Part shown: piece by piece, positions 41,740-50,371 of the stretch
How positions within the stretch are numbered: the first letter of the stretch is position 1
Layout: every line of letters begins with the position of its first letter
Assembly (NCBI GenBank): GCA_963762825.1
Contig: CAVXLZ010000001.1
Location: 1,178,001-1,242,000 of the forward strand
Length of the DNA stretch: 64,000 nt
DNA from: Miltoncostaea sp963762825
GTDB lineage: Bacteria; Actinomycetota; Thermoleophilia; Miltoncostaeales; Miltoncostaeaceae
Direction of reading: 5' to 3'
Program-made: the position numbers and the translations under genes
Notes under the pieces: generated by a model
What the model saw: the letters and a program-made list of their open reading frames with translations, nothing else
The model's database searches: none
Told to the model about the DNA's origin: nothing

Positions 41740-41796
41740 GCCGCACCCACGCCGAGGTCGCGCGGCGGGAGGGCCAGCGACGCCCCGGAGGGCGGC

Positions 41797-42903
41797 TCAG
41801 AAGCGCATGGCGCTCTCGCCAAGGGCCGACCAGACGTCGAGCTTGGTGCGCACCCGCTTGATCACCTCGTCGGTGAAGTCGTCGGTGCCGTAGCCTCCGC
41901 CGAGATCGGCGGTGCGGATGCCGTCGCTGATCGCCTCCAGCGCCCCCTCGTAGATCGCCCGCGAGACCACCGGCGCGTGTGCACCACCCATGTAGGGCAG
42001 CACCGAGGCGGCCGCGAGGATCATCGCGAGCGGGTTGGCGACGTTCTTGCCCTCCAGGGTCGGAGCGGTGCCGTGGGGCGCCTCCGCCATCACCGCCGAC
42101 GCCCGGAACTCGTCGTCGAAGGCCAGCAGCTGCGATTCGGCCCCCGCGATCGACCCGAAGAGCTGGAGGATCATGTCCGAGAGGCAGTCCCCGTCGCGAT
42201 TGAGGGCGGGCACCACGAGCGCGTCGCCGGTATGGCTGATGAGCGCGGCATAGAGGGCGTCGATGAGCAGCGGCTTGTACCGGATGTCGGGGTGCCGGGT
42301 CGCGGCGGCGTCGAGCTCCTCCTTGAGCATCCCCTCGTAGACCGGCGAGACGGTCCACTTGGGTCCCCCGAAGACCGTCGCGTGCATGCGGCGCGCCTGC
42401 TGGAACGAGAACTCCGCGACGGCCCGGCAGGTGCGGCGCGAGACGTGCTCGACCCGCCAGGCGATCTCGTCGTCGCCGTCCATCTCCCGGTGCTCGCGTG
42501 CGTTGTAGGCGTCGTCCACGGCCATCCGCACGATCGAGATCGGCGAGTGGATGCCGCCCAACGGGCGCACCCCGGAGAGGCGACGGCCCGTGCGGATGAT
42601 CACCTTTCCGCCGATCGCCTCCCGCAGGAGGGCGTTCGGGCTGCCGACATCGCCGGTCTCCTCGGGGGTCACCGTCGCCGCCTTCAGGCCGAAGCCGTGA
42701 TGCCGGGTGGCCTGCGCGGCGTCGAACACCACCTGATTGCGCGTGTCCCTGCGGTTCTCGAGAGAGAGGTCGTAGCGCTCGACGAGGATCGGCAGGCCCG
42801 TGACCTCGGGGTCGATGACGCGCAGGGCCTCCTCGAGGAGCTCCTGGCCCGTCTGATCCCCCTCCATCACCACGAGCGTCTTCGGCTCCGACGGGTCGCT
42901 CAC
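41797..42903 (-). CDS. Isocitrate/isopropylmalate-type dehydrogenase
   Basis: A 368-aa protein. VVMEGDQTGQELLEEAL is the family start; IGGKVIIRTGRRL, HVSRRTCRAVAEFSFQQAR and DGDCLSDMILQLFGS carry substrate and metal-binding Arg and Asp. APHGTAPTLEGKNVANPLAMI is the conserved cofactor-binding region. It differs from typical Icd and LeuB (GDQTGQE instead of GDGIG), so the true substrate may be another malate-like acid. It is the last gene of a three-gene operon. Confidence 0.82.
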   Translation of the reverse strand: MSDPSEPKTLVVMEGDQTGQELLEEALRVIDPEVTGLPILVERYDLSLENRRDTRNQVVFDAAQATRHHGFGLKAATVTPEETGDVGSPNALLREAIGGKVIIRTGRRLSGVRPLGGIHSPISIVRMAVDDAYNAREHREMDGDDEIAWRVEHVSRRTCRAVAEFSFQQARRMHATVFGGPKWTVSPVYEGMLKEELDAAATRHPDIRYKPLLIDALYAALISHTGDALVVPALNRDGDCLSDMILQLFGSIAGAESQLLAFDDEFRASAVMAEAPHGTAPTLEGKNVANPLAMILAAASVLPYMGGAHAPVVSRAIYEGALEAISDGIRTADLGGGYGTDDFTDEVIKRVRTKLDVWSALGESAMRF

Positions 42904-43187
42904 CCAGCCTCCTCCATCGCGTACAGCCGGATCCGCGGTTCCCTTCCCAGGCGCGCACCCAGTACGGATATCTCCTCGGCAGTCGCGGGTCGCCGCATGA
43001 AGTCCTCGGCGTCCTGCCGGCTATCCCACTCGGCCAGGCATCCGTACTCCCCCGCCGCGGCGTCCGCGAAGAGCACGTGCCGCCGGCATCCCTCGGCGGC
43101 ATCCGCGAGGCGGGCCGCGATGACTCGCGCCTCCTCGAGGCTTTCCGGGCCGAGCCGGAAGGACACCTCGGTGCCGTAGCCGCTCAC
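42900..43187 (-). CDS. ABM-like (antibiotic biosynthesis monooxygenase-fold) small protein
   Basis: A 95-aa protein, GTG start overlapping the upstream stop (GTGA) and its stop overlapping the dehydrogenase start (ATGA). TEVSFRLGPESLEEARVIAARL, RHVLFADAAAGEYGCLAEW and DAEDFMRRPATAEE give a beta-alpha-beta-beta-alpha-beta pattern of dimeric alpha/beta barrels. It may be a quinol monooxygenase-like or regulatory protein. Homology is weak. Confidence 0.6.
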   Translation of the reverse strand: MSGYGTEVSFRLGPESLEEARVIAARLADAAEGCRRHVLFADAAAGEYGCLAEWDSRQDAEDFMRRPATAEEISVLGARLGREPRIRLYAMEEAG

Positions 43188-43885
43188 GCCGGCCGCTCGG
43201 GACGCAGGCGGGTCAGGTGGGCAGCCACCATCTGCTCGGCCCCCTCCTCGCACTCGGGCATGGCGCCGGCGAGGAGGTCGGCGAGCCGCACGGTGGCGCG
43301 CGCCCGTCCGGCGCACTCCTCCACCTCGCGGAGGGCGGCGACGAGATCGGGAGAGAGGCCGTCCTGAACCGCGACCAGAGGCTCCGACGCCCGCACGAAG
43401 CGCGCGTAGGCCCCGACGAAACGCTCGTGAAGTGCGACCGCCTCGTCGAGAGCGGGCAGGGAGGCGAGCGCCCGCAGCGGATCGTCGCGCCACGCTGCCA
43501 GCTCGAGCGCGCGCGCGGCAACCACCTCGAGCGTTTCCGAGACGGCCGCGGTCTCGCCGTCCATGGCCAGAAGTCTCGCCACGGCCTGCGCCAGTGCGCG
43601 CATCGTGCCGGAGTCTACGACGGCCTCCACCGTCTCCCAGAGGAGGCTGGCCGAGGCCGCTTCGCGCGCGGGCCGTAGATCCGTCTCGGCCACGAGATCC
43701 CCCGTCAGGCAGAGGAAGGCCGGCCCGTCGAAGGCCACCAGGTAGCGACGCCGCCCGATCGCCGGCTCGACGGCACGTACACCCAGCGGCTCACGACCGA
43801 CCAGACCGGCCGCCGCATCCCGCGCGGAGGCGAGGCCGACCACGAGGTCGCCGACCGGGTCCCCGTCGGTTGCGGTCAGGTTCAC
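43184..43885 (-). CDS. Conserved-context protein of unknown function
   Basis: A 233-aa protein from GTG 43885. N-terminal beta strands (NLTATDGDPVGDLVVGLA, YLVAFDGPAFLCLTGD) precede a mostly helical, Ala/Glu-rich remainder. No motif is recognised. It leads the ABM-like/dehydrogenase operon and is divergent from the Nudix gene (61 bp). Confidence 0.6.
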   Translation of the reverse strand: MNLTATDGDPVGDLVVGLASARDAAAGLVGREPLGVRAVEPAIGRRRYLVAFDGPAFLCLTGDLVAETDLRPAREAASASLLWETVEAVVDSGTMRALAQAVARLLAMDGETAAVSETLEVVAARALELAAWRDDPLRALASLPALDEAVALHERFVGAYARFVRASEPLVAVQDGLSPDLVAALREVEECAGRARATVRLADLLAGAMPECEEGAEQMVAAHLTRLRPERPA

Positions 43886-43946
43886 ATCGACAACTGTGGC
43901 AGACCCGGACTCGGCGTGACGGTCGGCCGCGCGTAGACTCGCGCTC

Positions 43947-44574
43947 GTGACGCGCGCGATCGAGCGCCCTCCGCCACCCCCTGAGCGGCTCCCCTGCGCC
44001 GCGGGCATCGGACGGGCCCTGGAGACCACCCTCGCCCAGCGCCCACCGCGGGGGGTGGCGGGCGTCGGCCGTCGCGCGGCGGTCCTCGTCGTGCTCTACG
44101 ACCTGCGCGAGGAACCCCACCTGTTGCTGACCAAGAGAAGCGACGCCCTCCCGTCCCATCCGGGCCAGATCTCCCTCCCCGGGGGGGTCATCGAGCGGGA
44201 CGACCCCTCGGCGCAGCAGGCGGCGCTGCGCGAGACCGAGGAGGAGGTCGGGCTCTGCCGCTCCGCGCTGCGGGTGGTCGGCGAGCTCGACGAGGTCGGG
44301 ACGATGTCGTCGGGCTTCATCATCCGCCCGTTCGTCGCGGTCCTCACCGGAGCGATGAGCGCCGTGCCGAGCGACGACGAGGTGGCGCGGGTCATCGACG
44401 TGCGCGTGGCCGACCTCCTGCGCGCCGACTCCGATCTACCGGCCGATCCCGCCCCTCTCGCCCTCCGCTACCCCCTCGCGCGGCGAAGACGTCTGGGGCG
44501 CCACCGCCCGCATCCTGCGGGCCTTCTGCCGGATGACCCTCGTCGCCCTCAGCGACCCGGAGGCGTCTCGGTGA
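43947..44574 (+). pseudogene. Nudix hydrolase (CoA pyrophosphatase-like), frameshifted near its end
   Basis: From GTG 43947. LTKRSDALPSHPGQISLPGG and GGVIERDDPSAQQAALRETE with EEVGL form the CoAse-type Nudix box. At 44471-44475 there is a run of five C. Removing one C gives SRGEDVWGATARILRAFCRM, the usual family end, and a stop at 44572-44574 (208 aa). As written, the frame continues into unrelated Arg/Pro-rich sequence to 44675. The gene is probably functional if the run is miscounted, but it is a pseudogene as given. Confidence 0.8.
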
Positions 44575-44818
44575 GCGAGGCGCGGGTGGGTAGATCCGGC
44601 GCGGCAACGCCTCCGTCCTCGCCCTGGAAGCCGAGGCGGTCGAGGTGCTCGAGATGGCGGGTGAGCTCGGCCTGACGCGGGTGATCAGGGGGCAGCGCCG
44701 CCGCGTACTGAGCGACCCGTGAGCGCACCTGGAAGGCGAAATGCGGCGTGGCCGCGCCCACCAGCTGGGCGAGCTCGTCCTCCGAGGGCATCTCGTGGAC
44801 GTGTTGGGACACCGACAC
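44549..44818 (-). CDS. Possible small protein, unknown function
   Basis: An 89-aa frame from GTG 44818 (ATG 44866 also in frame). HEMPSEDELAQLVGAATPHFAFQVRSR looks like natural coding sequence with a clear amphipathic helix; the end is less structured. It overlaps the Nudix 3' end by 26 nt on the other strand. No family recognised and no ribosome site seen. Confidence 0.42.
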   Translation of the reverse strand: MSVSQHVHEMPSEDELAQLVGAATPHFAFQVRSRVAQYAAALPPDHPRQAELTRHLEHLDRLGFQGEDGGVAAPDLPTRASLTETPPGR

Positions 44819-44864
44819 GACCGGCAGGGTACCAGTGCGGACGGCGACCGGGCTACGATGCCCC

Positions 44865-45896
44865 ATGGTCGGCGTTCGCCGAGCGTTGCTGGGCCTCTGG
44901 CTGGAGATCCGGATCATCCCGGTCCTCCTGTGGTCCTACACCGCGATCACGCTGGGGACCGCTCTCGCCTGGCACGACGGCGGGACCATCTCGATACCCG
45001 GCTATCTCGCCGCCGTGACGGTCGGCGTGCTGCTTCAGGGCCTCGTCGCGCATTGCGTGAACGAGATCGCCGACTGGCGGTCTGGGACGGATCGAGACCC
45101 CTCGCCACGGATCATCAGCGGCGGGAGCAAGGTGATCGCCTCCGGGCTCCTGGGACAGCGAGCCCTGGCGGCGATCGGTGCGAGCGCGGCCGTCGCGGCG
45201 GCGGTCATCGGTCTGATCGCCGCCATCACCTGGGGATGGATCCTGATCGCGTACGGGCTGGCGGGCCTGGCGGGCGCCATCCTCTACACGCTGCCGCCCC
45301 TGCGCGCGGCCTATCGGCCCTTCACGGGGGAGATGGTGGCGTTCGCCTGCATCTGGGGGTGCACGACGGGCGCGTACGTGCTCCAGAGGGGCGAGCTGAC
45401 GGGCGGGGTGGCGCTGGCCGGAATCGCCTACGCGGCATCGTGCGTCGCGATGCTGATGATGCACCATTACCTTGACCGGGTCCCCGACAGTCGCGCTTTC
45501 CCCCCGAAGACGACCACGATCGTGCTCCTCGGCGGCATGGGTCGGCGGTACGCGACCGCGTGGGCGACGATCGCGCTGGCGGGGGCGCTCGCACTGACCG
45601 TGCTCGTGGATGGTCGATTCGCCGTCGCAGCGGCGGGGTTCGCGGCGGCGCTCGTCCTCCATCAGGGAGTCAGCCCGGACGATCCGTCGTCGGTCACGCG
45701 CGCGGAGCTCGGCGTGATCGTGCTCGGAATGGCCGCGGGCCTCGGAACCTCGGCGGCGCTCGCGCCCGTCCTGATCTGGGCCCTCCTCCCCGCACTGGTC
45801 CTCGTGCCCCTCGAGCTCGTGCTGTCCGGCGCGGCGCACCGCGAGCTGATGTCCGCCAGGGCACGCCCGCAGGCGGCTGTCGAGCGGCGCGGGTGA
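44865..45896 (+). CDS. UbiA family prenyltransferase (MenA-like)
   Basis: A 343-aa protein with about eight to nine TMs. HCVNEIADWRSGTDRDPSPR is the first Asp-rich motif (NxxxDxxxxxxD) that binds Mg and prenyl diphosphate. HHYLDRVPDSRAFPPKTT is the second. Such enzymes prenylate aromatic rings. With mqnE nearby, a menaquinone-precursor prenyltransferase is plausible, but heme O or other roles are possible. Confidence 0.85.
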   Translation: MVGVRRALLGLWLEIRIIPVLLWSYTAITLGTALAWHDGGTISIPGYLAAVTVGVLLQGLVAHCVNEIADWRSGTDRDPSPRIISGGSKVIASGLLGQRALAAIGASAAVAAAVIGLIAAITWGWILIAYGLAGLAGAILYTLPPLRAAYRPFTGEMVAFACIWGCTTGAYVLQRGELTGGVALAGIAYAASCVAMLMMHHYLDRVPDSRAFPPKTTTIVLLGGMGRRYATAWATIALAGALALTVLVDGRFAVAAAGFAAALVLHQGVSPDDPSSVTRAELGVIVLGMAAGLGTSAALAPVLIWALLPALVLVPLELVLSGAAHRELMSARARPQAAVERRG

Positions 45897-46029
45897 GCGC
45901 CCCGGAGCCCTCTCGCGTCCCCGCCGACTCCCCGCTCCGAGCGATATCGCCTGGACCCCCTGATCGGCCCCGGTGTGCACGCTCGGCTATCATCGGACAC
46001 CCCGAGCGACGGGCGTTACGCACACGATC

Positions 46030-48168
46030 ATGGCCATGAGAGACGACGACAAGCTGGTCCGCCAGCTCTCGCTGGTCGCCTACCTGATGTCGCAGCAGCG
46101 GCCAGTGACGGCCGACGAGATACACGAGGCGGTCGAGGGCTACGGCGGCATGACCGAGCAGGCCTTCCTGCGCCGCTTCTACGCCGACCGGGCCGAGATC
46201 GAGGCGATGGGCCTGCGGCTCGCCGTTGAGCGCCCGGGCGACGACCCCTTCCAGGGTGATCTCTACGCGCTGCCGCCCGAGAACTACTACCTGCCCGAGC
46301 TCGACTTCGATCAGGCGGAGCTCTCGGCCCTGCAGACCTGCCTGTACCTGCTCGAGGGTCAGTTCGCCTATGCCGAGCCGCTGCGGCTCGCCCTCCAGCA
46401 CCTCACATTGGGGCGGCCGAGCCCCCTCGACGACCACGCGGCACGGACGGTGTCGGTCAACCTGCTGGGCGGCGACTACTCGCCCGAGGTGGCGGCGCAC
46501 CTCACCAAGATCGAGTCGGCGATCAGCCGCCGCAAGACCATTCGCTTCACCTACTACTCCATCGGCCGCGACGAGCGCTCCGAGCGCGAGATCGACCCTT
46601 ACAGCCTGCTCTACTCGGCGGGCAACTGGTACATGGTCGGCTTCGCCCACGAACGCGACGCAACCCGCATCTTCCGGCTCTCGCGCATCGAAGGACGCAT
46701 CACGTTCAAGACGCGGGCCGAGCACGACTTCCCGGCACCGCAGGACTTCGACCTCTCGCGCTACCGCGACCGGGCGCCCTGGCAACTCGAGGGCGACGAA
46801 CGCACCGCCACCATCTCCCTCACGCCGACCATCGCCTGGTGGGTCGAGCAGATGTTCGGCGCATACGGCACCACCGCGATCGGTGCCGACGGAGCGGGGA
46901 TCTACACGACCGCCTACAGCAGCCGTCGCGAGCTCGTCTCGTGGATCCTGGGTCTTGGGGCAGAGGCGCAGGTCGTCGATCCACCCGAGTTGCGCGAGGC
47001 GGTCGTCGCAGCCCTCGAGATCGTGGCCGACCGCCATCAGGTGGACGGTGGCGCCCCGACCACCCTCGCACCGGCGGTACCGGCGCCTCCGCCACCGAGC
47101 GCGCCGAGCCCGGCCGCCGCCGGCGCCGGACACGGAGCCACGGAGCGCGTCGTCCCGGCCGAGCGCTTCGCGCGGTTGCTCGCCCTGATGACGCGCCTGC
47201 TGGCGGCCTGCGGCGATTCCGCCGAGGCTCACATCCCGATCTCGGAACTACGGGCGTCCCTCAACCTGGATCGCCGCGTGCTGGAGGACGACATCGGGCT
47301 GCTCAACCTGATCAACTTCGGTGGCGGTTGCTACGCCCTCTACGCCCAGATCGAAGGCGACACCGTCGCGGTCCAGAAGGAGACGTACGGAGACCGCTTC
47401 GCGCGTCCGGCCCGGCTCTCACCGCTGGAGGCGAAGGCACTCCTGTGGGCGCTCGATTTCATCGGCGACCGGCTCCCCGTCGAGGCGGGCGGCTCGCTCA
47501 GCTCGGTCAGGGCGAAAGTGGAGGCGGCCATGGGGGTCGAGGGGCTTCCGACAGTCGAGCTCGGTCGTGCCCAGGTCGCGAACTCCGGCGTGGCCGCAGC
47601 CGTGAGCCATGCGATCCGCGAGGACCGACTGCTCGAGATCGACTACTGGACCGAGTCCCGCGGCGCGATCACCAAGCGCACGATCGAGCCCCACCTCCTC
47701 GTGAACGCGCAGGATGCCTGGTACGTCGTCGCCTTCTGCCGACGCGCCGAGGACCGGCGCACCTTCCGCCTCGATCGCATCCGCAGCGCCCTCCTCCTGG
47801 AGGAACGGTTTGCCCGCCGCGCTGAGATCGCGAAGTCGGGCCCGTACATGCCGTGGGGCGCGCATCCTCAGCCGGGTGAGACCGTTGCCCAGAGCGCCTC
47901 TGTGTGGTGCAACCCCGCCCTCGCCCGCTGGATGGTCGAGAAGCACCACTCGCGCGAGCGCTTCTCGGACGGCTCAGTGCTGGTCGAGATCCCCTACGCG
48001 AGCGAGGACTGGCTCGTGAAGGAGTTGCTCAAGTACCAGGGAGAGGCGGTGCTCTTCGAGCCGGTCGCCCTCCGCCGGACCGTCACCGGTCTCGCGGAGG
48101 AGGTGCTCGATCGCTACGGCATCGATCGCCCGAGCGGCCGACGGCGCAGGACCGCACCGGCGCGCTGA
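46030..48168 (+). CDS. pafBC: PafB-PafC fusion: double HTH-WYL regulator
   Basis: A 712-aa protein from ATG 46030 or 46036. Two copies of the HTH-WYL layout: helical wHTH (LVAYLMSQQRPVTADEIHEA), first WYL domain (IRFTYYSIGRDE, DPYSLLYSAGNWYMVGFAH) and WCX; then a Pro/Ala linker (about residues 355-375), second HTH (IPISELRASLNLDRRVLEDD) and second WYL (EIDYWTESRGA, EPHLLVNAQDAWYVVAFC). In mycobacteria PafB and PafC are separate proteins that activate the LexA-independent DNA-damage response; here they are fused. Confidence 0.9.
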   Translation: MAMRDDDKLVRQLSLVAYLMSQQRPVTADEIHEAVEGYGGMTEQAFLRRFYADRAEIEAMGLRLAVERPGDDPFQGDLYALPPENYYLPELDFDQAELSALQTCLYLLEGQFAYAEPLRLALQHLTLGRPSPLDDHAARTVSVNLLGGDYSPEVAAHLTKIESAISRRKTIRFTYYSIGRDERSEREIDPYSLLYSAGNWYMVGFAHERDATRIFRLSRIEGRITFKTRAEHDFPAPQDFDLSRYRDRAPWQLEGDERTATISLTPTIAWWVEQMFGAYGTTAIGADGAGIYTTAYSSRRELVSWILGLGAEAQVVDPPELREAVVAALEIVADRHQVDGGAPTTLAPAVPAPPPPSAPSPAAAGAGHGATERVVPAERFARLLALMTRLLAACGDSAEAHIPISELRASLNLDRRVLEDDIGLLNLINFGGGCYALYAQIEGDTVAVQKETYGDRFARPARLSPLEAKALLWALDFIGDRLPVEAGGSLSSVRAKVEAAMGVEGLPTVELGRAQVANSGVAAAVSHAIREDRLLEIDYWTESRGAITKRTIEPHLLVNAQDAWYVVAFCRRAEDRRTFRLDRIRSALLLEERFARRAEIAKSGPYMPWGAHPQPGETVAQSASVWCNPALARWMVEKHHSRERFSDGSVLVEIPYASEDWLVKELLKYQGEAVLFEPVALRRTVTGLAEEVLDRYGIDRPSGRRRRTAPAR

Positions 48169-48216
48169 ACCCCCGAAGGGAGTCAGCGCGCGCGGCTTAC
48201 GGCCCTGGCGTGCCTG

Positions 48217-49125
48217 TCAGGAGACGGCGAATCCCTTCAAGGTCCCCTTCACCTTGCCCGACGGGCAGGCGCGAGCCCGCCCCTTGGCGTTCGGGACGAT
48301 CTTCCCGGAGAGGGTTCCGACGATCTGCAGCGCGAGCGTCTGAGAGCCCACGACCGTCGTCCGTCCCGCCCGGGCGCGCAGCTTGATCTTGAGCTTGCCG
48401 GTGTAGGCGCCCCGGATCCTGGTGCTCGAGCCGAAGCGACGACACACGAACGCCCGTCCGGCCTTGGCACCCGCCAGCGTCCCCGACCACGTCTTGCGCG
48501 GCGCGCTGTACTTGAGGGTGACGTTGCCGACACGCGAGATGTTGACGCGCGCCCGGCAGGGGCCCACCGAGCAGAGCGGCTTGAACACCCAGCGACTCGT
48601 GCCGGACAGGCTGCTGCGGCGCGAGCGCTGGATGATCCGTCCGCCGAGGAAGACGTTGTAGCGCCCTGTCGCCGTGGGGCGCGGATCGGGACGCAGGAGC
48701 GTGAAGGCGCGGGTCTCCGATGCGACCTCGACAAGGGGCTGACCGGGCACCTCCGCGAGGCAGCTGAGCGTCATCCGCCAGGTGACGACCGTGTCGGCGG
48801 TCACCGGAGTCAACCGGTAGAGCTCCGCGGTTCCCGATGCGGGGAGAGTGACGGGAGACTGGGCAAGACCCATCGCCGGATCGGCCACCTGGTCGTCGAT
48901 CCGCACGAGGAGCGTGGTGCCGGGCCGGCACCCGGTTGTGTCCCCGGCCCATGAGATCGGCACTCGGACGCCTCTCTGGGTGGTTTGGATCCGAGCCCCG
49001 TTCTCGGGCGCAGGCGCGCCGAGCGTGATTCCAGCACCGAGGGCGCTCGTCGGCAGGGAGAGCGCTCCGACGACCGTCCCCCCAAGAACAGCGAGGCGAA
49101 GCAAGGATCGTGGGCGGTTCGGCAT
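48217..49125 (-). CDS. Secreted protein of unknown function
   Basis: A 302-aa protein with a clean signal peptide (LLRLAVLGGTVVGALSLPTSALG, cleavage after SALG-A). The mature part is beta-rich, with an Ig-like first half (GVRVPISWAGDTTGCRPG, TVVTWRMTLSCLAE). The Cys pairs CLAE/CSVGPC and CRRF/ACPSG could form disulfides. The C-terminal half is basic. No catalytic motif. It converges with pafBC. Confidence 0.65.
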   Translation of the reverse strand: MPNRPRSLLRLAVLGGTVVGALSLPTSALGAGITLGAPAPENGARIQTTQRGVRVPISWAGDTTGCRPGTTLLVRIDDQVADPAMGLAQSPVTLPASGTAELYRLTPVTADTVVTWRMTLSCLAEVPGQPLVEVASETRAFTLLRPDPRPTATGRYNVFLGGRIIQRSRRSSLSGTSRWVFKPLCSVGPCRARVNISRVGNVTLKYSAPRKTWSGTLAGAKAGRAFVCRRFGSSTRIRGAYTGKLKIKLRARAGRTTVVGSQTLALQIVGTLSGKIVPNAKGRARACPSGKVKGTLKGFAVS

Positions 49126-49255
49126 GGCACTCCCGGGTTTCGTGACAGCAGGGACGGCGGCGGAGAAGCCGCCTGCGGAACCTGGCGATTCTCGGACGCG
49201 ACGGTATCCCTCCGCAACTCACCGGTCGTTCAGGTCCCGAAAACGCAAGTGCGGA

Positions 49256-50371
49256 TCACGACGCCCGGTGCATCGGCGCCGCCCAGAATCGCTGCCCCTC
49301 GCCGCGAACCGCAAGACCCTCGACCTCGAGCAGCGCGAGGCCGCCGGCGATCGCCGCGGCGGCCTCGCCCAGTTCCTCGCCGAGCCGATCGGCGTCCATC
49401 GGCTCGCGCGAGAGCTGGTCGTGGATCCGGCGGGCCAGGCCGTCGATGGCCGACGACGCATGGGCCACGGGTTCGCGCCACGATGCGACCGGCATCTCCG
49501 CGAGCACGTCCTCGACCGATTCGAGCACGCCGGCGCCGGCCCTCAGAAGGCCGTTGCAGCCCTGCGAGACCAGAGCGGTCGGCCACCCCGGTACGGCGAG
49601 CACGGGCCGCCCGATCTCCAGGCAGAAGTCGGCAGTTATCAACGCACCCGATCGCCGGCCGGCCTCGATCACGGCGACTGCACCGGCAAGACCCGCGACG
49701 ATCCGGTTGCGCGCGGGGAATCGCCACGGCGCCGGAGGCGTGCCCGGCCAGTACTCGGAGAGCAGCAGCCCGGACTCCCGGATCCTGGCCGCAAGAGCGC
49801 GATTGCGCCGCGGATAGGCGACGTCGATTCCGCACCCGAGCACCGCAACGGTCGGCCCGCCCGCATCGAGCGCCCCCTCGTGTGAGGCGGCGTCGATTCC
49901 GTGGGCGAGGCCGCTGACCACAACTGCGCCGCGCTCTGTGAGAGACCCGGCGAGGTCGCGCGCGAATGCGACGCCCGCGCCCGTGGCCCGTCGACTGCCG
50001 ACGACCGCCACGGTCGGCCCCGCCCTCAGGTGTTCCAGGATCTCGTCGGCGGCGCCGCGCGCGAAGAGCCCGAAGGGTGGGTCGGGCAACGCGAGGAGGT
50101 CCGCCGGGTACGCCGTGTCGTCCATCCCGATATGGACAATGCCCTCCGCCGCCAGACGGCCTGCCTCGGCAACGGGATCGAACTGCCGCCGGAAACGATC
50201 CGCGCCATCGAGTTCGAGACCCGCGCACCGCAGGTGTCGCCCGAGTTCTGCGCGGGTCGCACGCCACAGGCGCTCAGGCCCTCCGGCCGCGCGAGCCGGT
50301 CGCTGGAGGTCGCGTCCCAGAAACTGGGCCATCCTGGCCAGGCCGAGAGGCCAGTCGCCGGAGTCCCTCAC
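49256..50371 (-). CDS. dprA: DNA-processing protein DprA
   Basis: A 371-aa protein. GMDDTAYPADLLALPDPPFGLFARG and TVAVVGSRRATGAGVAFARDL are the Rossmann-like DprA core; VVSGLAHGIDAASHEGAL, GCGIDVAYPRRNRALA, FPARNRIVAGLAG and EAGRRSGALITADFCLE continue it. A C-terminal winged helix (about 310-360) is present. It loads RecA onto incoming single-stranded DNA. Its ATG overlaps the comM stop (ATGA). Confidence 0.95.
   Translation of the reverse strand: MRDSGDWPLGLARMAQFLGRDLQRPARAAGGPERLWRATRAELGRHLRCAGLELDGADRFRRQFDPVAEAGRLAAEGIVHIGMDDTAYPADLLALPDPPFGLFARGAADEILEHLRAGPTVAVVGSRRATGAGVAFARDLAGSLTERGAVVVSGLAHGIDAASHEGALDAGGPTVAVLGCGIDVAYPRRNRALAARIRESGLLLSEYWPGTPPAPWRFPARNRIVAGLAGAVAVIEAGRRSGALITADFCLEIGRPVLAVPGWPTALVSQGCNGLLRAGAGVLESVEDVLAEMPVASWREPVAHASSAIDGLARRIHDQLSREPMDADRLGEELGEAAAAIAGGLALLEVEGLAVRGEGQRFWAAPMHRAS

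Noticed and set aside
44575..44675. The Nudix frame continuing to 44675.
   Set aside because: It is unlike any Nudix end, whereas the +1 frame gives the normal family C-terminus with a stop at 44574.
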